A stretch of DNA of 64,000 bases from Terriglobus roseus DSM 18391 (lineage in GTDB: Bacteria > Acidobacteriota > Terriglobia > Terriglobales > Acidobacteriaceae). A program made the translations under genes and the position numbers. Positions 45,167 to 53,946 of the stretch are shown piece by piece; position 1 is the stretch's first letter, and every line of letters starts with the position of its first letter. The DNA lies in contig NC_018014.1 in NCBI RefSeq assembly GCF_000265425.1, positions 930,001-994,000 on the forward strand. The letters are read 5' to 3'. The notes under the pieces were generated by a model. The model made no database searches, was not told the origin of the DNA, and was given only the letters and a program-made list of their open reading frames with translations.

Positions 45167-48064
45167 ATGAACTTTTGCTTTTCGCTGACTCGACGTAGCC
45201 TGTCGGTCGCACTTCTGTCGCTTGGATCTATTGCAACCGTAAACCTGGCAGCGACGCGCGCCTACGCACAGACTGCTGGTGCGGGCGTGGTGACCGGTTA
45301 TGTCCTTGATCCGGACCAGGCCGCCATTCCCGGTGCGACCGTCACGCTGACGCCGGCAAAGGGCGGCGCTATGACGACGACCTCCGGTGCCGATGGTGCG
45401 TATAGCTTCCGTAGCGTTCCCATGGGAACGTATTCGCTCACGGTCAGCATGTCGGGCTTTGCGTCGTTTGTCAGGCAGGGTGTTCGCGTCACGGGTGCAA
45501 CGCTCACGATCAACACGGCGATGGCGGTGCAGTCGGCGAATACGGAGATCGATGTGACGACGCAGAGCAATGCCGTCTCGGTCGATCCCGATTCCAACGG
45601 CAGCGCTGTCGTCATCAAGGATAAGGATCTTGAGGCGCTCTCGGACGATCCGGACGAGCTGTCGGATGAACTCTCCGCTCTTGCAGGTCCGTCTGCCGGT
45701 CCCAGCGGCGGCCAGATCTATGTCGATGGATTTACGGGCGGGCAGCTCCCTCCGAAGTCCTCGATCCGCGAAATCCGTGTGAACCAGAATCCGTTCTCAG
45801 CACAGTTCGACAAGCAGGGTTTCGGTCGTGTTGAGGTCTTCACAAAGCCGGGCACGGACTCATATCACGGCAACGCCAGCATCCAGTTCAACGACAAGCT
45901 GTTCAACACGTCCAGCCCGTTTCTTGGAGCGACGAATCAACAGCCGGACTATCACCGGATCTTCTTCCTTGGATCGTTGACCGGGCCTCTCACCAAGACG
46001 AGTTCGTACTCGCTGGCCGGCAGTCATCGCACCATCCAGGACAACAGCATCTTTGCCGGCTCCATCATCAGCACTGGACCTGGCTCCAATGTTTTGTGCG
46101 CGCCCGGAAATGCTGCGTGCTCGCTGAATCCGTATCCGGATGGTGCGCGCGCGACCTTCCATCCGCAGACGCGCTATGACTTCACGCCGCGCATCGACCT
46201 GGCGCTGGGTGAGAAAAATACGCTGACGATCCGGTATCAGTTTGAGCATGGCAGCGCGCAGAATGCTGGGCTGGGTGCGACTCAGATCAACACGGTGGCG
46301 ACCAACACCTCGACGCATGAACACCAACTGCAGATCAGCGACACACAGATCCTGAGTCAGAAGGTCATCAATGAGACCCGACTGGCCCTGGTGCGTGCGG
46401 TCAGCTCCTCGCTGCCGCAATCGGTTGCGCCGACCGTCTCTGTGCCTGGTTACTTCACGGGTGGCGGCGCCAGCGGTGGTACACAGAGCAGTACAGCTGA
46501 CCGCTTGGAGATTCAGAACTACACCTCCGTCGCGTTGCAGAAGAACTTCATTCGAGCCGGTATGCGGCTGCGTGTCTATCGCCAGGCGCAGTTCTCCACC
46601 TCGAATGCGAATGGAACATTCAGTTACTCGAGCGCTGCAGACTACATTGCCAACCGGCCGTTTCAGTACCGGATCACGAGCATCGCGAACCCTAGGATCG
46701 AAGGTCACTTGACCGATGTGAGCTTCTACGCGGAAGACGACTATCGCGTGAAGCCCAATCTCACGTTGAGCTACGGCATGCGGTACGAGGCACAGGGAGC
46801 AATCAACAGCGCTGCCGATCTTGCGCCACGTGTCGCTGTTTCGTATGGCATTCCGCGTAAGAAGGGCAATCCGACTACGGTCGTCCGGGCGGGCTTCGGT
46901 ATCTTCTATGACCGCTTTGATATCGGAGGCGTTATCAACTCGCGCCAGCAGAATGGTGTGAACCAGATTGCATTGATCTACAGCCTGCCGACGGGCGTTT
47001 GCACACCGGGAAATACCGCCGGTTGCGGTGGTGGCGCGACGACGTCGCAGACGATCTATCAGCTTGCGCCGAACCTGCGTAGCGCTTACAACATGCAGAC
47101 GGCGTTTGGAGTTGACCAGCAGCTGGGCAAGCGATCCACTGTCTCGTTCAACTACCTGAACAACCTGGGCGTGCACCAGTTTCTGTCGCGGTCGTTACCG
47201 GCAAGCGGTACGAACAAGCTGTACTCGTACCAGTCGGGCGGTGTCTTTCGGCAGAACCAGTTCATCGTCAACTTCCGCACGCAGATCGGAACACGATTCT
47301 CGCTGGTTGGTTTCTACGCGCTGAACTTTGCGAAATCGAATGCGAATGGCGCAGGTGTCTTCCCAACCGACAGCCTGAACCCTGCTACCGACTACGGTCG
47401 TGCCCTGTTCGTGAACAAGCACCGCATCACCTTGTTCGGAAACTGGCAGGCGCCGTTCGGCATCAATGCCTCACCATTTTTGATCGTTAATTCCGGCAAC
47501 TATTACAACGTGACGGCGGGTCGCGATCTCAACCTGGACACGGTCACCAACGACCGGGCAGGCTTTGCGAACGGCGTCTCCGGCAACTGCCGCAACGCCG
47601 CAGACTTCATCGGCGGTCCTGGCAGCACCACCGTGGTGACCGCAGCGAATCGCCTCCCTCCTGGCTACTGCACCGGACCATCGAACGTGCAGATGAATCT
47701 GCGTCTTGTGAAGGCCTTCGGCTTTGGTAAGCGTATCCGTCCTGGTGGAGCAGATGCTGCGGGCGGTGGCGCGGGTGCCGGTGGTCCTCGCGGCGGCGGT
47801 GGCGGCCCGCGCGGTGGTGGCGGCGGTGGTCCGCGCGGCGGTGGCGGAGGACGTGGAGGCGGCTCCATCAGCTCTGGCCACAAGTACAACTTCAACGCCG
47901 GTGTGCAGGTGCAGAACCTGTTCAACTACGTTCCGTACACGACGCCAAATGCCTCGCTGAGTTCGCCTCTGCTCTTCGGGCGTTCGCAGTCGTTGATCGG
48001 CGGCCAGGGCAACAGTGGGTCGGCAGTACGAACCGTGACGCTGCAGTTGAACTTCAACTTTTGA
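45167..48064 (+). CDS. TonB-dependent receptor-like outer membrane protein with Gly-rich loop
   Basis: The start at 45167 follows GAGGG and gives a signal peptide (LTRRSLSVALLSLGSIATVN). A CarboxypepD_reg domain (about 40-125: VVTGYVLDPDQAAIPGATVTLTP; YSFRSVPMGTYSLTV), a plug-like domain (SDELSALAGPSAGPSGGQIYVDGFTGG; IREIRVNQNPFSAQFDKQGFGRVEVFTKPG) and a beta-barrel ending LQLNFNF follow. The type is the Oar-like TonB-dependent family common in Acidobacteriota. A Gly/Pro/Arg-rich run near residues 865-905 (repeated PRGGGGG) sits in a loop before the last strands. The ligand is unknown. A clear terminator follows at 48084. Confidence 0.86.
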   Translation: MNFCFSLTRRSLSVALLSLGSIATVNLAATRAYAQTAGAGVVTGYVLDPDQAAIPGATVTLTPAKGGAMTTTSGADGAYSFRSVPMGTYSLTVSMSGFASFVRQGVRVTGATLTINTAMAVQSANTEIDVTTQSNAVSVDPDSNGSAVVIKDKDLEALSDDPDELSDELSALAGPSAGPSGGQIYVDGFTGGQLPPKSSIREIRVNQNPFSAQFDKQGFGRVEVFTKPGTDSYHGNASIQFNDKLFNTSSPFLGATNQQPDYHRIFFLGSLTGPLTKTSSYSLAGSHRTIQDNSIFAGSIISTGPGSNVLCAPGNAACSLNPYPDGARATFHPQTRYDFTPRIDLALGEKNTLTIRYQFEHGSAQNAGLGATQINTVATNTSTHEHQLQISDTQILSQKVINETRLALVRAVSSSLPQSVAPTVSVPGYFTGGGASGGTQSSTADRLEIQNYTSVALQKNFIRAGMRLRVYRQAQFSTSNANGTFSYSSAADYIANRPFQYRITSIANPRIEGHLTDVSFYAEDDYRVKPNLTLSYGMRYEAQGAINSAADLAPRVAVSYGIPRKKGNPTTVVRAGFGIFYDRFDIGGVINSRQQNGVNQIALIYSLPTGVCTPGNTAGCGGGATTSQTIYQLAPNLRSAYNMQTAFGVDQQLGKRSTVSFNYLNNLGVHQFLSRSLPASGTNKLYSYQSGGVFRQNQFIVNFRTQIGTRFSLVGFYALNFAKSNANGAGVFPTDSLNPATDYGRALFVNKHRITLFGNWQAPFGINASPFLIVNSGNYYNVTAGRDLNLDTVTNDRAGFANGVSGNCRNAADFIGGPGSTTVVTAANRLPPGYCTGPSNVQMNLRLVKAFGFGKRIRPGGADAAGGGAGAGGPRGGGGGPRGGGGGGPRGGGGGRGGGSISSGHKYNFNAGVQVQNLFNYVPYTTPNASLSSPLLFGRSQSLIGGQGNSGSAVRTVTLQLNFNF

Positions 48065-48083
48065 CCGGGCACGGCGTGGAAAT

Positions 48084-48120
48084 CAGCAGGGCGCACCGAG
48101 GTGGTGCGCCCTGCTGTTTT
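48084..48120. terminator. Bidirectional terminator
   Basis: A perfect 14-bp stem (48084-48097 with 48103-48116, loop GAGGT) is followed by TTTT. It lies between the convergent TonB receptor and ureide operons. Confidence 0.88.
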
Positions 48121-48133
48121 CTATAACGAAGGC

Positions 48134-49486
48134 TTACTGGCCGATGAGTACGGTCTTCGCGACCATAAATTCGCGGATGCCGGCCTCACCGAGTTCGCGG
48201 CCGTAACCGGATCGCTTGGTGCCTCCGATCGGCGCGCGGGCGTTGTCCGTGGGCAGCGCATTCAGTGCGACGGTCCCCACATGGATGCCGGCGATCAACT
48301 GCTGCTGCTCGCCCGGCTCCTTTGTCCAGACTGAAGCCGCACGGCCGAAGGGCGTATCGTTCGCGATCGCGATGGCTTCCGTAAGATCCTTTGCGCGAAA
48401 GACCAGAGCCACCGGGCCAGCCAGCGCGTCCCTGGCGACAACTGCTGTGCGGGGCAGATCGCTCAGGATCGTTGGTTCAAAAAAGTTTCCACGACCGACC
48501 AGCCGCGTTCCACCCGTCACGATACGGCCACCCGAAGTCACCGCGGCCGCTACCTGCTCTGCCAGCGTGTTCAATGCATCCGCTGTACCCAGGGGGCCTA
48601 CCTCGGTGCCGTCCTTCAGCGGATCGCCGATCTGGAGTGCCTCAACAGCCGTTACGAGTCGGTGGAGGAAGTCGTTGTAGACACCGGAGTGAATGACGAG
48701 CCGTGTGGCCTGGCTGCCAGTCGCCAGTGCTCGCACAGCGGCTGCGACGGCGGCGTCGAGATCGGCAGAGGGCATGACCACCAGCGGATCACTGCCGGGC
48801 AAATGGAGTGCGGATTTCTTCAAGAGCCAGCCGGCCTGCGCGGCAACTGCACGTCCTGTCGACTCCGATCCGGTGACGGTGACGGCCGCAACGCGTTCGT
48901 CTCCCAGGACTGAGTTTACGGCGGTGCTATCGATCAGCAGGGCACTCAGAGTGCCGCGAGAGAAGCCGGCGCGTCGTACCAGAGCCTCGATCTGCAGCGC
49001 GCACTGCGGCACACTGGCCGCGTGCTTCAGCAGGATGGTGTTGCCGGCGGCGAGCGCAGGGATAGCGAAGCGCAGCACGTGCCAGAAGGGGGATTCCCAC
49101 GGCATGACTGCCAGCACAACACCCATCGGCGACCACTGTACGTAGGACTGGCCGTTCTCGCTCTGCAGCAGCTCCGGCGCCAGCAGGCGCGATGCCTGCT
49201 CGGCATAGAAACGCGCGGCATCGACGCAACGGGCAATCTCCGCCTCGGCTGCGCGCAGGGGCTTGCCGGTCTCCTGCGAGATGGTGCGTGCATGCTCGGG
49301 TGATTCCTCATCCAGCAGCGAGCCCAGCTTTCGCAGGCAGAGCGCACGATGTTCGAGTGGCAGGGCGCGTTGCGTCGCTGCGGCCTCGGCGGCCTGCCCA
49401 ATGCGGACGCGTAGAGCTTCGTCCGAGATGGGAGTGAAGGTCCGAAGGACTTCGCCGGTGGCCGGATTGATGGACTGTATTGGCAT
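48134..49486 (-). CDS. Aldehyde dehydrogenase-family pseudoenzyme
   Basis: The 450-aa protein is full-length and clearly of the succinate-semialdehyde dehydrogenase type (SPMGVVLAVMPWESPFWHVLRF; VTVTGSESTGRAVA; APIGGTKRSGYGRELGEAGIREFM). However, the active-site residues are replaced. The Asn of PWNFPFW is E131. The general-base Glu of LELGGSDP is H228. The catalytic Cys of GQSC is A260, with about two residues deleted after it. The cofactor-contacting Glu and Phe of EELFGP are A354 and A356. The Lys of LLKHA (K154) and the NAD-binding loop remain. It should not oxidise aldehydes. It is the last gene of the ureide operon, 33 bp after the ureidoglycolate amidohydrolase gene. Confidence 0.85.
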   Translation of the reverse strand: MPIQSINPATGEVLRTFTPISDEALRVRIGQAAEAAATQRALPLEHRALCLRKLGSLLDEESPEHARTISQETGKPLRAAEAEIARCVDAARFYAEQASRLLAPELLQSENGQSYVQWSPMGVVLAVMPWESPFWHVLRFAIPALAAGNTILLKHAASVPQCALQIEALVRRAGFSRGTLSALLIDSTAVNSVLGDERVAAVTVTGSESTGRAVAAQAGWLLKKSALHLPGSDPLVVMPSADLDAAVAAAVRALATGSQATRLVIHSGVYNDFLHRLVTAVEALQIGDPLKDGTEVGPLGTADALNTLAEQVAAAVTSGGRIVTGGTRLVGRGNFFEPTILSDLPRTAVVARDALAGPVALVFRAKDLTEAIAIANDTPFGRAASVWTKEPGEQQQLIAGIHVGTVALNALPTDNARAPIGGTKRSGYGRELGEAGIREFMVAKTVLIGQ

Positions 49487-49519
49487 CTTCCTCAGGGCAG
49501 TTCTGCAGAGCGAATGTCG

Positions 49520-50776
49520 TTAGCCAGCCAGGTCGCGCAACGTCTCTGCCAGTACGCGCACACCGTCAGTCATCGCCTCTACCGTAGCAAACTCGTCCGG
49601 CCTATGGCTGACACCGCCGCGACATGGCACAAAGATCATAGCCACCGGCGCGATGCGCGCTACGAACAACGAGTCATGATAAGCCCGGCTAACCATGCGG
49701 CGATGTGAAAGCCCCAGGCTCTCACAGGCCTTTTCGATCGATGCGACGATCGCCCGGGATGAGGTTGCAGGTGCATCGGCGTTCACCTCTTCCTCACGCA
49801 CGGTGACGCCGCGACGCTCCTGCACGTCGGCGATTGCCTTGCGTACCTGCGCCATCACCGTGTCTCGGCGGTCAGGGTCGGTGTCGCGTACATCGAGCTC
49901 CAGATCGACGCGGCTGGGAACGCTGTTTACGGCGCCGGGATGCACCTTGACCGTGCCCACCGTGGCAACGGTATCGATGGCTGCTGTCGCAAGTGCAGCA
50001 TGCTCGACGGCAAGGATGATCTCTGCTGCGGCACACAGTGCATCCCGGCGATGGGGCATCAGCAGCGCGCCCGCGTGGCCGCCAAAGCCTTCGATGGTGA
50101 ACCGGTAGCTGGCTGGCGCAGCGATGTGTGTCACCACGCCGATCTGAAGGCCATCGCACTCCAGCAGCGGACCCTGCTCAATGTGCAGTTCTGCCCATGC
50201 GCTGTAGTAGTCAGCAGGCAGCTTTACTTGCGTGAGATCGCCTGCGAAGCCCGCGGCTTCGCGCACCTGTCGGAGAGGGAGTTCGTCCTTGTCCAGCAGG
50301 GCATCAGCGCGCGCGGGATCGAGCGTGCCGGCAAGCAGACGGCTGCCGAGGCACCCGATACCGAAGCGCGTCGGTTCCTCTGATGTGAACATCACAAGCT
50401 CGATGGAGCGCCTGGGCTTCACACCTGCTCTCTGCATTGCGCGGATGGCTTCCAGGCCGCCGAGCACGCCCAGCGTGCCGTCGTACATGCCTGCGTGCGG
50501 AATCGCGTCGGTGTGCGAGCCGGTGCCTACGGCTGGGAGATCCGGTTCGGAACCGATCCAACGCGCAAAGGTGTTGCCAACGGCGTCTTCACGCACAGCG
50601 AGGCCAGCATCCTCGTACAACGATTTCAACCAGGCACGCGCACGCATGTCGTCATCCGTAAAGACGACGCGCGTCACCGCTCGCTCACCCTTGCGGCCGG
50701 TCTGTTCCACCTGCGTGAAGCCGGCGAGCGTGTCCATCTCGTTTTGCAGCTTTGCAGTATCGACTGGCAAGTTCAT
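49520..50776 (-). CDS. Ureidoglycolate amidohydrolase (plant-type UAH), M20 family
   Basis: The 418-aa metal-dependent amidohydrolase splits ureidoglycolate into glyoxylate, CO2 and two ammonia. It has VGTGSHTDAIPHAGMYDG, VMFTSEEPTRFGIGCLGSRLLAG, ELHIEQGP, GVVTHIAAPASYRFTIEGFGGHAGALLMPHRRDA and SRAYHDSLFVARIAP. The blocks TSEEPTRFGI.CLGSRLLAG and SRAYHDSLF are those of plant ureidoglycolate amidohydrolase rather than AllC, which separates it from its neighbour at 51519. The start at 50776 overlaps the allE stop in ATGA. It completes the path from urate to glyoxylate. Assignment is from recalled family sequence. Confidence 0.85.
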   Translation of the reverse strand: MNLPVDTAKLQNEMDTLAGFTQVEQTGRKGERAVTRVVFTDDDMRARAWLKSLYEDAGLAVREDAVGNTFARWIGSEPDLPAVGTGSHTDAIPHAGMYDGTLGVLGGLEAIRAMQRAGVKPRRSIELVMFTSEEPTRFGIGCLGSRLLAGTLDPARADALLDKDELPLRQVREAAGFAGDLTQVKLPADYYSAWAELHIEQGPLLECDGLQIGVVTHIAAPASYRFTIEGFGGHAGALLMPHRRDALCAAAEIILAVEHAALATAAIDTVATVGTVKVHPGAVNSVPSRVDLELDVRDTDPDRRDTVMAQVRKAIADVQERRGVTVREEEVNADAPATSSRAIVASIEKACESLGLSHRRMVSRAYHDSLFVARIAPVAMIFVPCRGGVSHRPDEFATVEAMTDGVRVLAETLRDLAG

Positions 50777-51522
50777 CGCGCACCCGCCATCGGGTGCCGG
50801 TTCCAATCTTTGTAGATGAGATACTTCGCGGGCTGCTTGCCGAGCGCACCAAACCACTGCGGGCAGTACGGACCCATCCAGATGAAGTCGCCCTTTGCGA
50901 CCGGATACCAACTGTCGCCAAGCCGGTAGATGCCTTCGCCTTCGATCATCATCAGGCCGTGTTCCATCACATGCACTTCCACCATGCTGAGTGACGCGCC
51001 GGGGAGATACTCCATCGTGTTGACTGCGAAGTCGAACGCGACATCCGGCGGCAGCAGAGCGCGGACCTGCAACGCATCATCGCCGTTCAAAGGCGTTCCG
51101 GGAATGCTGCCTTCACTCGCGATCAGGAGCTTCGGTGTGGCAACGCCTTCGAGTGCGACGTAAGTCTTTTCGATTACCTGCGCGCGAGCGGCTACGTCTG
51201 CGGTGATGGTGTGCGCGAGGCCGGGCGGCACATAACAGTAGCCGCCGATCCCGAGCGTTGCGTTGTGTCCCTCTGAGGTGAATTGCAGCGACCCCTCGGT
51301 CACAAAGACGAAGCGCGATCCAACTGCCGAGCCGAGTTTGCCGCCCGCTTCGAAGCTTGCCGTGTACTGCATGAAGGCCGCGCCCAGAGCCGGCGCTGCA
51401 TGGACGCATGCCGCGGCATTGACCATGCCGGGCAGTGGTGCCCAGACGAACGTATCGGGTGTCTGCAGCAGGTGATCGGGTGTACGGCGGCTTCGTGTCT
51501 CGCCCAGTCGGTGCATGCTCAT
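50773..51522 (-). CDS. allE: (S)-ureidoglycine aminohydrolase
   Basis: AllE releases ammonia from (S)-ureidoglycine to give (S)-ureidoglycolate. The 249-aa bicupin has two cupin halves (FVFVTEGSLQFTSEGHNATLGIGGYCYVPPGLAHTI; VEVHVMEHGLMMIEGEGIYRLGDSWYPVAKGDFIWMG) with manganese-ligand His/Glu residues in the second. It ends YLIYKDWNRHP, a family hallmark. ATGA overlaps on both sides couple it to allC and the ureidoglycolate amidohydrolase gene, in pathway order. Confidence 0.94.
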   Translation of the reverse strand: MSMHRLGETRSRRTPDHLLQTPDTFVWAPLPGMVNAAACVHAAPALGAAFMQYTASFEAGGKLGSAVGSRFVFVTEGSLQFTSEGHNATLGIGGYCYVPPGLAHTITADVAARAQVIEKTYVALEGVATPKLLIASEGSIPGTPLNGDDALQVRALLPPDVAFDFAVNTMEYLPGASLSMVEVHVMEHGLMMIEGEGIYRLGDSWYPVAKGDFIWMGPYCPQWFGALGKQPAKYLIYKDWNRHPMAGAR

Positions 51523-52742
51523 CGAGCGTTCTCCCGTGCGGCCAGCAGCCGCACAAAGGCGGCACCGGCATCCAGACCCAACTGTACATCGGCGGGCAGT
51601 ACGGCCTCATCCGGATGATGGCTTAAGCCGCGCGGTGTGCGCAGAAATAACATGGCCGCGGGCATGTACGGGGCAACGATCATCGCATCGTGCCCGGCAC
51701 CGCTGACGATCCGGCGAATGACCGCGCCCGTGCTGTCGACGGCATCTTCCAGCATTGTCAGAAGACCGTAGTCCAGCGGCACCGCATCCTGCTTCATGCG
51801 CAGTGTTGACGTCACGGTAACACCACGCGCGGTACCGCAAGCGTTCGCGTGATGCAAGAGATGTGTGACCGCGCCGTCGCGTATTTCATCGTTCGCGGAG
51901 CGCACGTCGAGCGTTGCACGCACTTCGCCTGCGATCACATTGCCGGCACCCGGAACCGTCGCTACGGAGCCGACCGTGGCTACGAGCCCGCGCGTCGCCC
52001 TGGCGTGCGTTTCGACTTCTGTGATCCATTGCGCGGCAGCGCTCATCGCATCATGACGCAGCGGCATGGGCGTGGTGCCGGCGTGGTTTGCTTCGCCGGT
52101 GAAGACGAGTTCATAGCGGCTCTGTCCTGCGATGGTTTCGACGACGCCCAGCGGGAGGCCTTCGCTCTCGAGGGCGGGACCTTGCTCGATGTGGAACTCA
52201 AGATAGCCGAGTGCGTCAGGCACAACGGCGTCGGGCAGTTGCTCGATGTCGAGTCCGTAAGCGTGGATTGCCTCGCGCACGCTGGTGCCGGTCAGGTCCT
52301 TGCGGCCCAGCAGCAGTTCCTCCAGTGTGCCGACGATCGCGCGCGATCCGATAAAGGGCACGCCGAAACGGACGCCCTCTTCTTCTGAGAACGCGACGAC
52401 TTCGATCTGGAAGGGAAGCGACGCTTGTCCGAGATTTTCGACGACCGCTAAGGCCATCATGACGCCCAATACTCCGTCGAAAGCACCGGCGTTTGGCACG
52501 GTATCCAGGTGCGAAGCGAGGATCAGCGTCTTCGCTTTCTCGCTGGTTGAAAGACGTACGCCACGTAGATTGCCTGCCGCATCCGTGCGGACATTGAGGC
52601 CGGCATCGCGCATCCACGTAGTGACAAGGTCGTTCGCGCGGCGCATGGCCGGCGACAGGAACGTGCGCGTGGTTTCACCTTCGACATCGGTGATCCGTGC
52701 GAGTTCGTGGCATCGCGCTAAGACCTTTGTCGCGTCACTCAA
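51519..52742 (-). CDS. allC: Allantoate amidohydrolase
   Basis: The M20-family enzyme (407 aa) converts allantoate to (S)-ureidoglycine, CO2 and ammonia. It has LASHLDTVPNAGAFDGVLGV, VVAFSEEEGVRFGVPFIGSRA, EFHIEQGPALES, GQSRYELVFTGEANHAGTTPM and SGAGHDAMIVAPYMPAAMLF. The last two are the AllC forms of the dimerisation and metal-binding blocks, unlike the neighbouring plant-type gene. It starts with TTG inside a TTGA overlap with the uricase stop. Metal-binding residues are intact. Confidence 0.9.
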   Translation of the reverse strand: MSDATKVLARCHELARITDVEGETTRTFLSPAMRRANDLVTTWMRDAGLNVRTDAAGNLRGVRLSTSEKAKTLILASHLDTVPNAGAFDGVLGVMMALAVVENLGQASLPFQIEVVAFSEEEGVRFGVPFIGSRAIVGTLEELLLGRKDLTGTSVREAIHAYGLDIEQLPDAVVPDALGYLEFHIEQGPALESEGLPLGVVETIAGQSRYELVFTGEANHAGTTPMPLRHDAMSAAAQWITEVETHARATRGLVATVGSVATVPGAGNVIAGEVRATLDVRSANDEIRDGAVTHLLHHANACGTARGVTVTSTLRMKQDAVPLDYGLLTMLEDAVDSTGAVIRRIVSGAGHDAMIVAPYMPAAMLFLRTPRGLSHHPDEAVLPADVQLGLDAGAAFVRLLAARENAR

Positions 52743-53584
52743 TTTCGTGTCACCCGTGCGTGAATGTAACCGGAAGGATCGCTGATGGGCATGAAGATCT
52801 CGTTTGCGTTCTCCTGGGCGAAGGACTTCAGATCTACCAGAATGTTGTGGATGTTCGGCATGGTCAACGTCATCTCAAGTAACTCGGGAACGGCCGCCAG
52901 GGCGTCTTCTGCCATGGCAAAGAGTGTCTGCTGGACAGACTTGGAATCGTGGGTAGCGAAGGTCTTCAGCATCGATTCGCGAATGCTGGTGCGTGTCACG
53001 TTGTAGTTTGCGACATCACCCGCGTAGAGCCAGGATGCCGTTACCGATGTTTCGAACAATCGGTCCGCGGCTTCTTTCAACGTCGTCAGATCGTCCTTGA
53101 TATAGCCCTCAAACGAGGACTTCGTCGTCTTGAGGACGATCATGTTGTGGAGACCGCTGACGAGCGATGTCTCGCCGCTCTTTGCGCGACGGACTGTCGT
53201 GGTCTGAAGCTCATCGCTGCCGCGCATGAAGCTGTGCGGATGCAGTTCGCCGTCGACGGTGAGCCGCTTCCACATCACCTGTTCGATGTGTACCTCGACG
53301 GCAGACACCTGCGCATTGCGACCGAGCAGGAAATCGATGAGCTCCGCGGCGAACTCTTCCATGGACGTCGCATTTGATTCCTTCGCACGCGAGTAGACGG
53401 TGTTTTTCATGGTGTCGGTCGGCAGGATCTTCGAGTTATCACCGACAGTATGCGCCGTTTGAAAGTCGCCTTCCAGCAGTACGCGAACGGTCCATTCGCG
53501 CACCGTGTGCACGTCGCCATTGCGTGTCACTTTAACAAGGCGGACACCGCTCTTGCCGTACTTGTTCTCCTGCAGAATTGCCAT
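52739..53584 (-). CDS. Urate oxidase (uricase)
   Basis: The 281-aa cofactor-free uricase oxidises urate to 5-hydroxyisourate. The catalytic Lys is in KYGKSGVRLVKV, and the Thr-Asp pair in GDNSKILPTDTMKNTVY. HSFMRG, SFEGYIKDDLTTLKE and the late MPNIHNILVDL (Asn/His oxygen site) are all present. Two tunnelling-fold halves are recognisable. It lies between uraH and allC, so urate flows directly into the pathway; a TTGA overlap couples it to allC. Length is slightly under the usual about 300. Confidence 0.95.
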   Translation of the reverse strand: MAILQENKYGKSGVRLVKVTRNGDVHTVREWTVRVLLEGDFQTAHTVGDNSKILPTDTMKNTVYSRAKESNATSMEEFAAELIDFLLGRNAQVSAVEVHIEQVMWKRLTVDGELHPHSFMRGSDELQTTTVRRAKSGETSLVSGLHNMIVLKTTKSSFEGYIKDDLTTLKEAADRLFETSVTASWLYAGDVANYNVTRTSIRESMLKTFATHDSKSVQQTLFAMAEDALAAVPELLEMTLTMPNIHNILVDLKSFAQENANEIFMPISDPSGYIHARVTRN

Positions 53585-53607
53585 GGCTCTCCTAGTTATT
53601 CAGTACT

Positions 53608-53946
53608 TCAACTGCCTCGGTAGGTGGTGTAACTGTTGGGCGTCAGCAGGAGAGGTATGTGGTAGTGGTTCTGATCCGGCATGACCATGAAGGTGATTTC
53701 GACATATGGATACAGGCCCTTCACGTTCTCGCGCTCGTAGTAGATACCCGTTGCGAAACGTGCGCAGTAGATGCCGGGCAGCATGGCTTCGTCCTGAGGC
53801 AGCAGGTGCTTGACGCGTCCGTCGTCGTCGGTATGCGCGGCGTTCAGGGTGACCCATTCGCCCTCAAGCATGAAGTCGAGTTCGACCGGCACATGCACTG
53901 CCGGGCGGCCCGTGGATGTGTTCAGGATGTGCGTTGAGATACTCAC
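53608..53946 (-). CDS. uraH: 5-hydroxyisourate hydrolase
   Basis: The 112-aa transthyretin-related enzyme opens 5-hydroxyisourate to OHCU. It has SISTHILNTSTGRPAVHVPVEL at the start (active-site His), DDDGRVKHLLP, and the closing SYTTYRGS, the C-terminal tetrapeptide that marks HIU hydrolase rather than transthyretin. The GTG at 53946 overlaps the uraD stop in GTGA and gives the usual family length; an ATG at 53979 would add 11 residues inside uraD. Uricase follows 23 bp downstream. Confidence 0.94.
   Translation of the reverse strand: MSISTHILNTSTGRPAVHVPVELDFMLEGEWVTLNAAHTDDDGRVKHLLPQDEAMLPGIYCARFATGIYYERENVKGLYPYVEITFMVMPDQNHYHIPLLLTPNSYTTYRGS

Noticed and set aside
43509..45212. 567-aa minus-strand open frame opposite the DUF5666-like gene
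   Set aside because: Arg/Gly/Thr-biased translation of the reverse of a Gly-rich coding region, with no domains or ribosome binding site.
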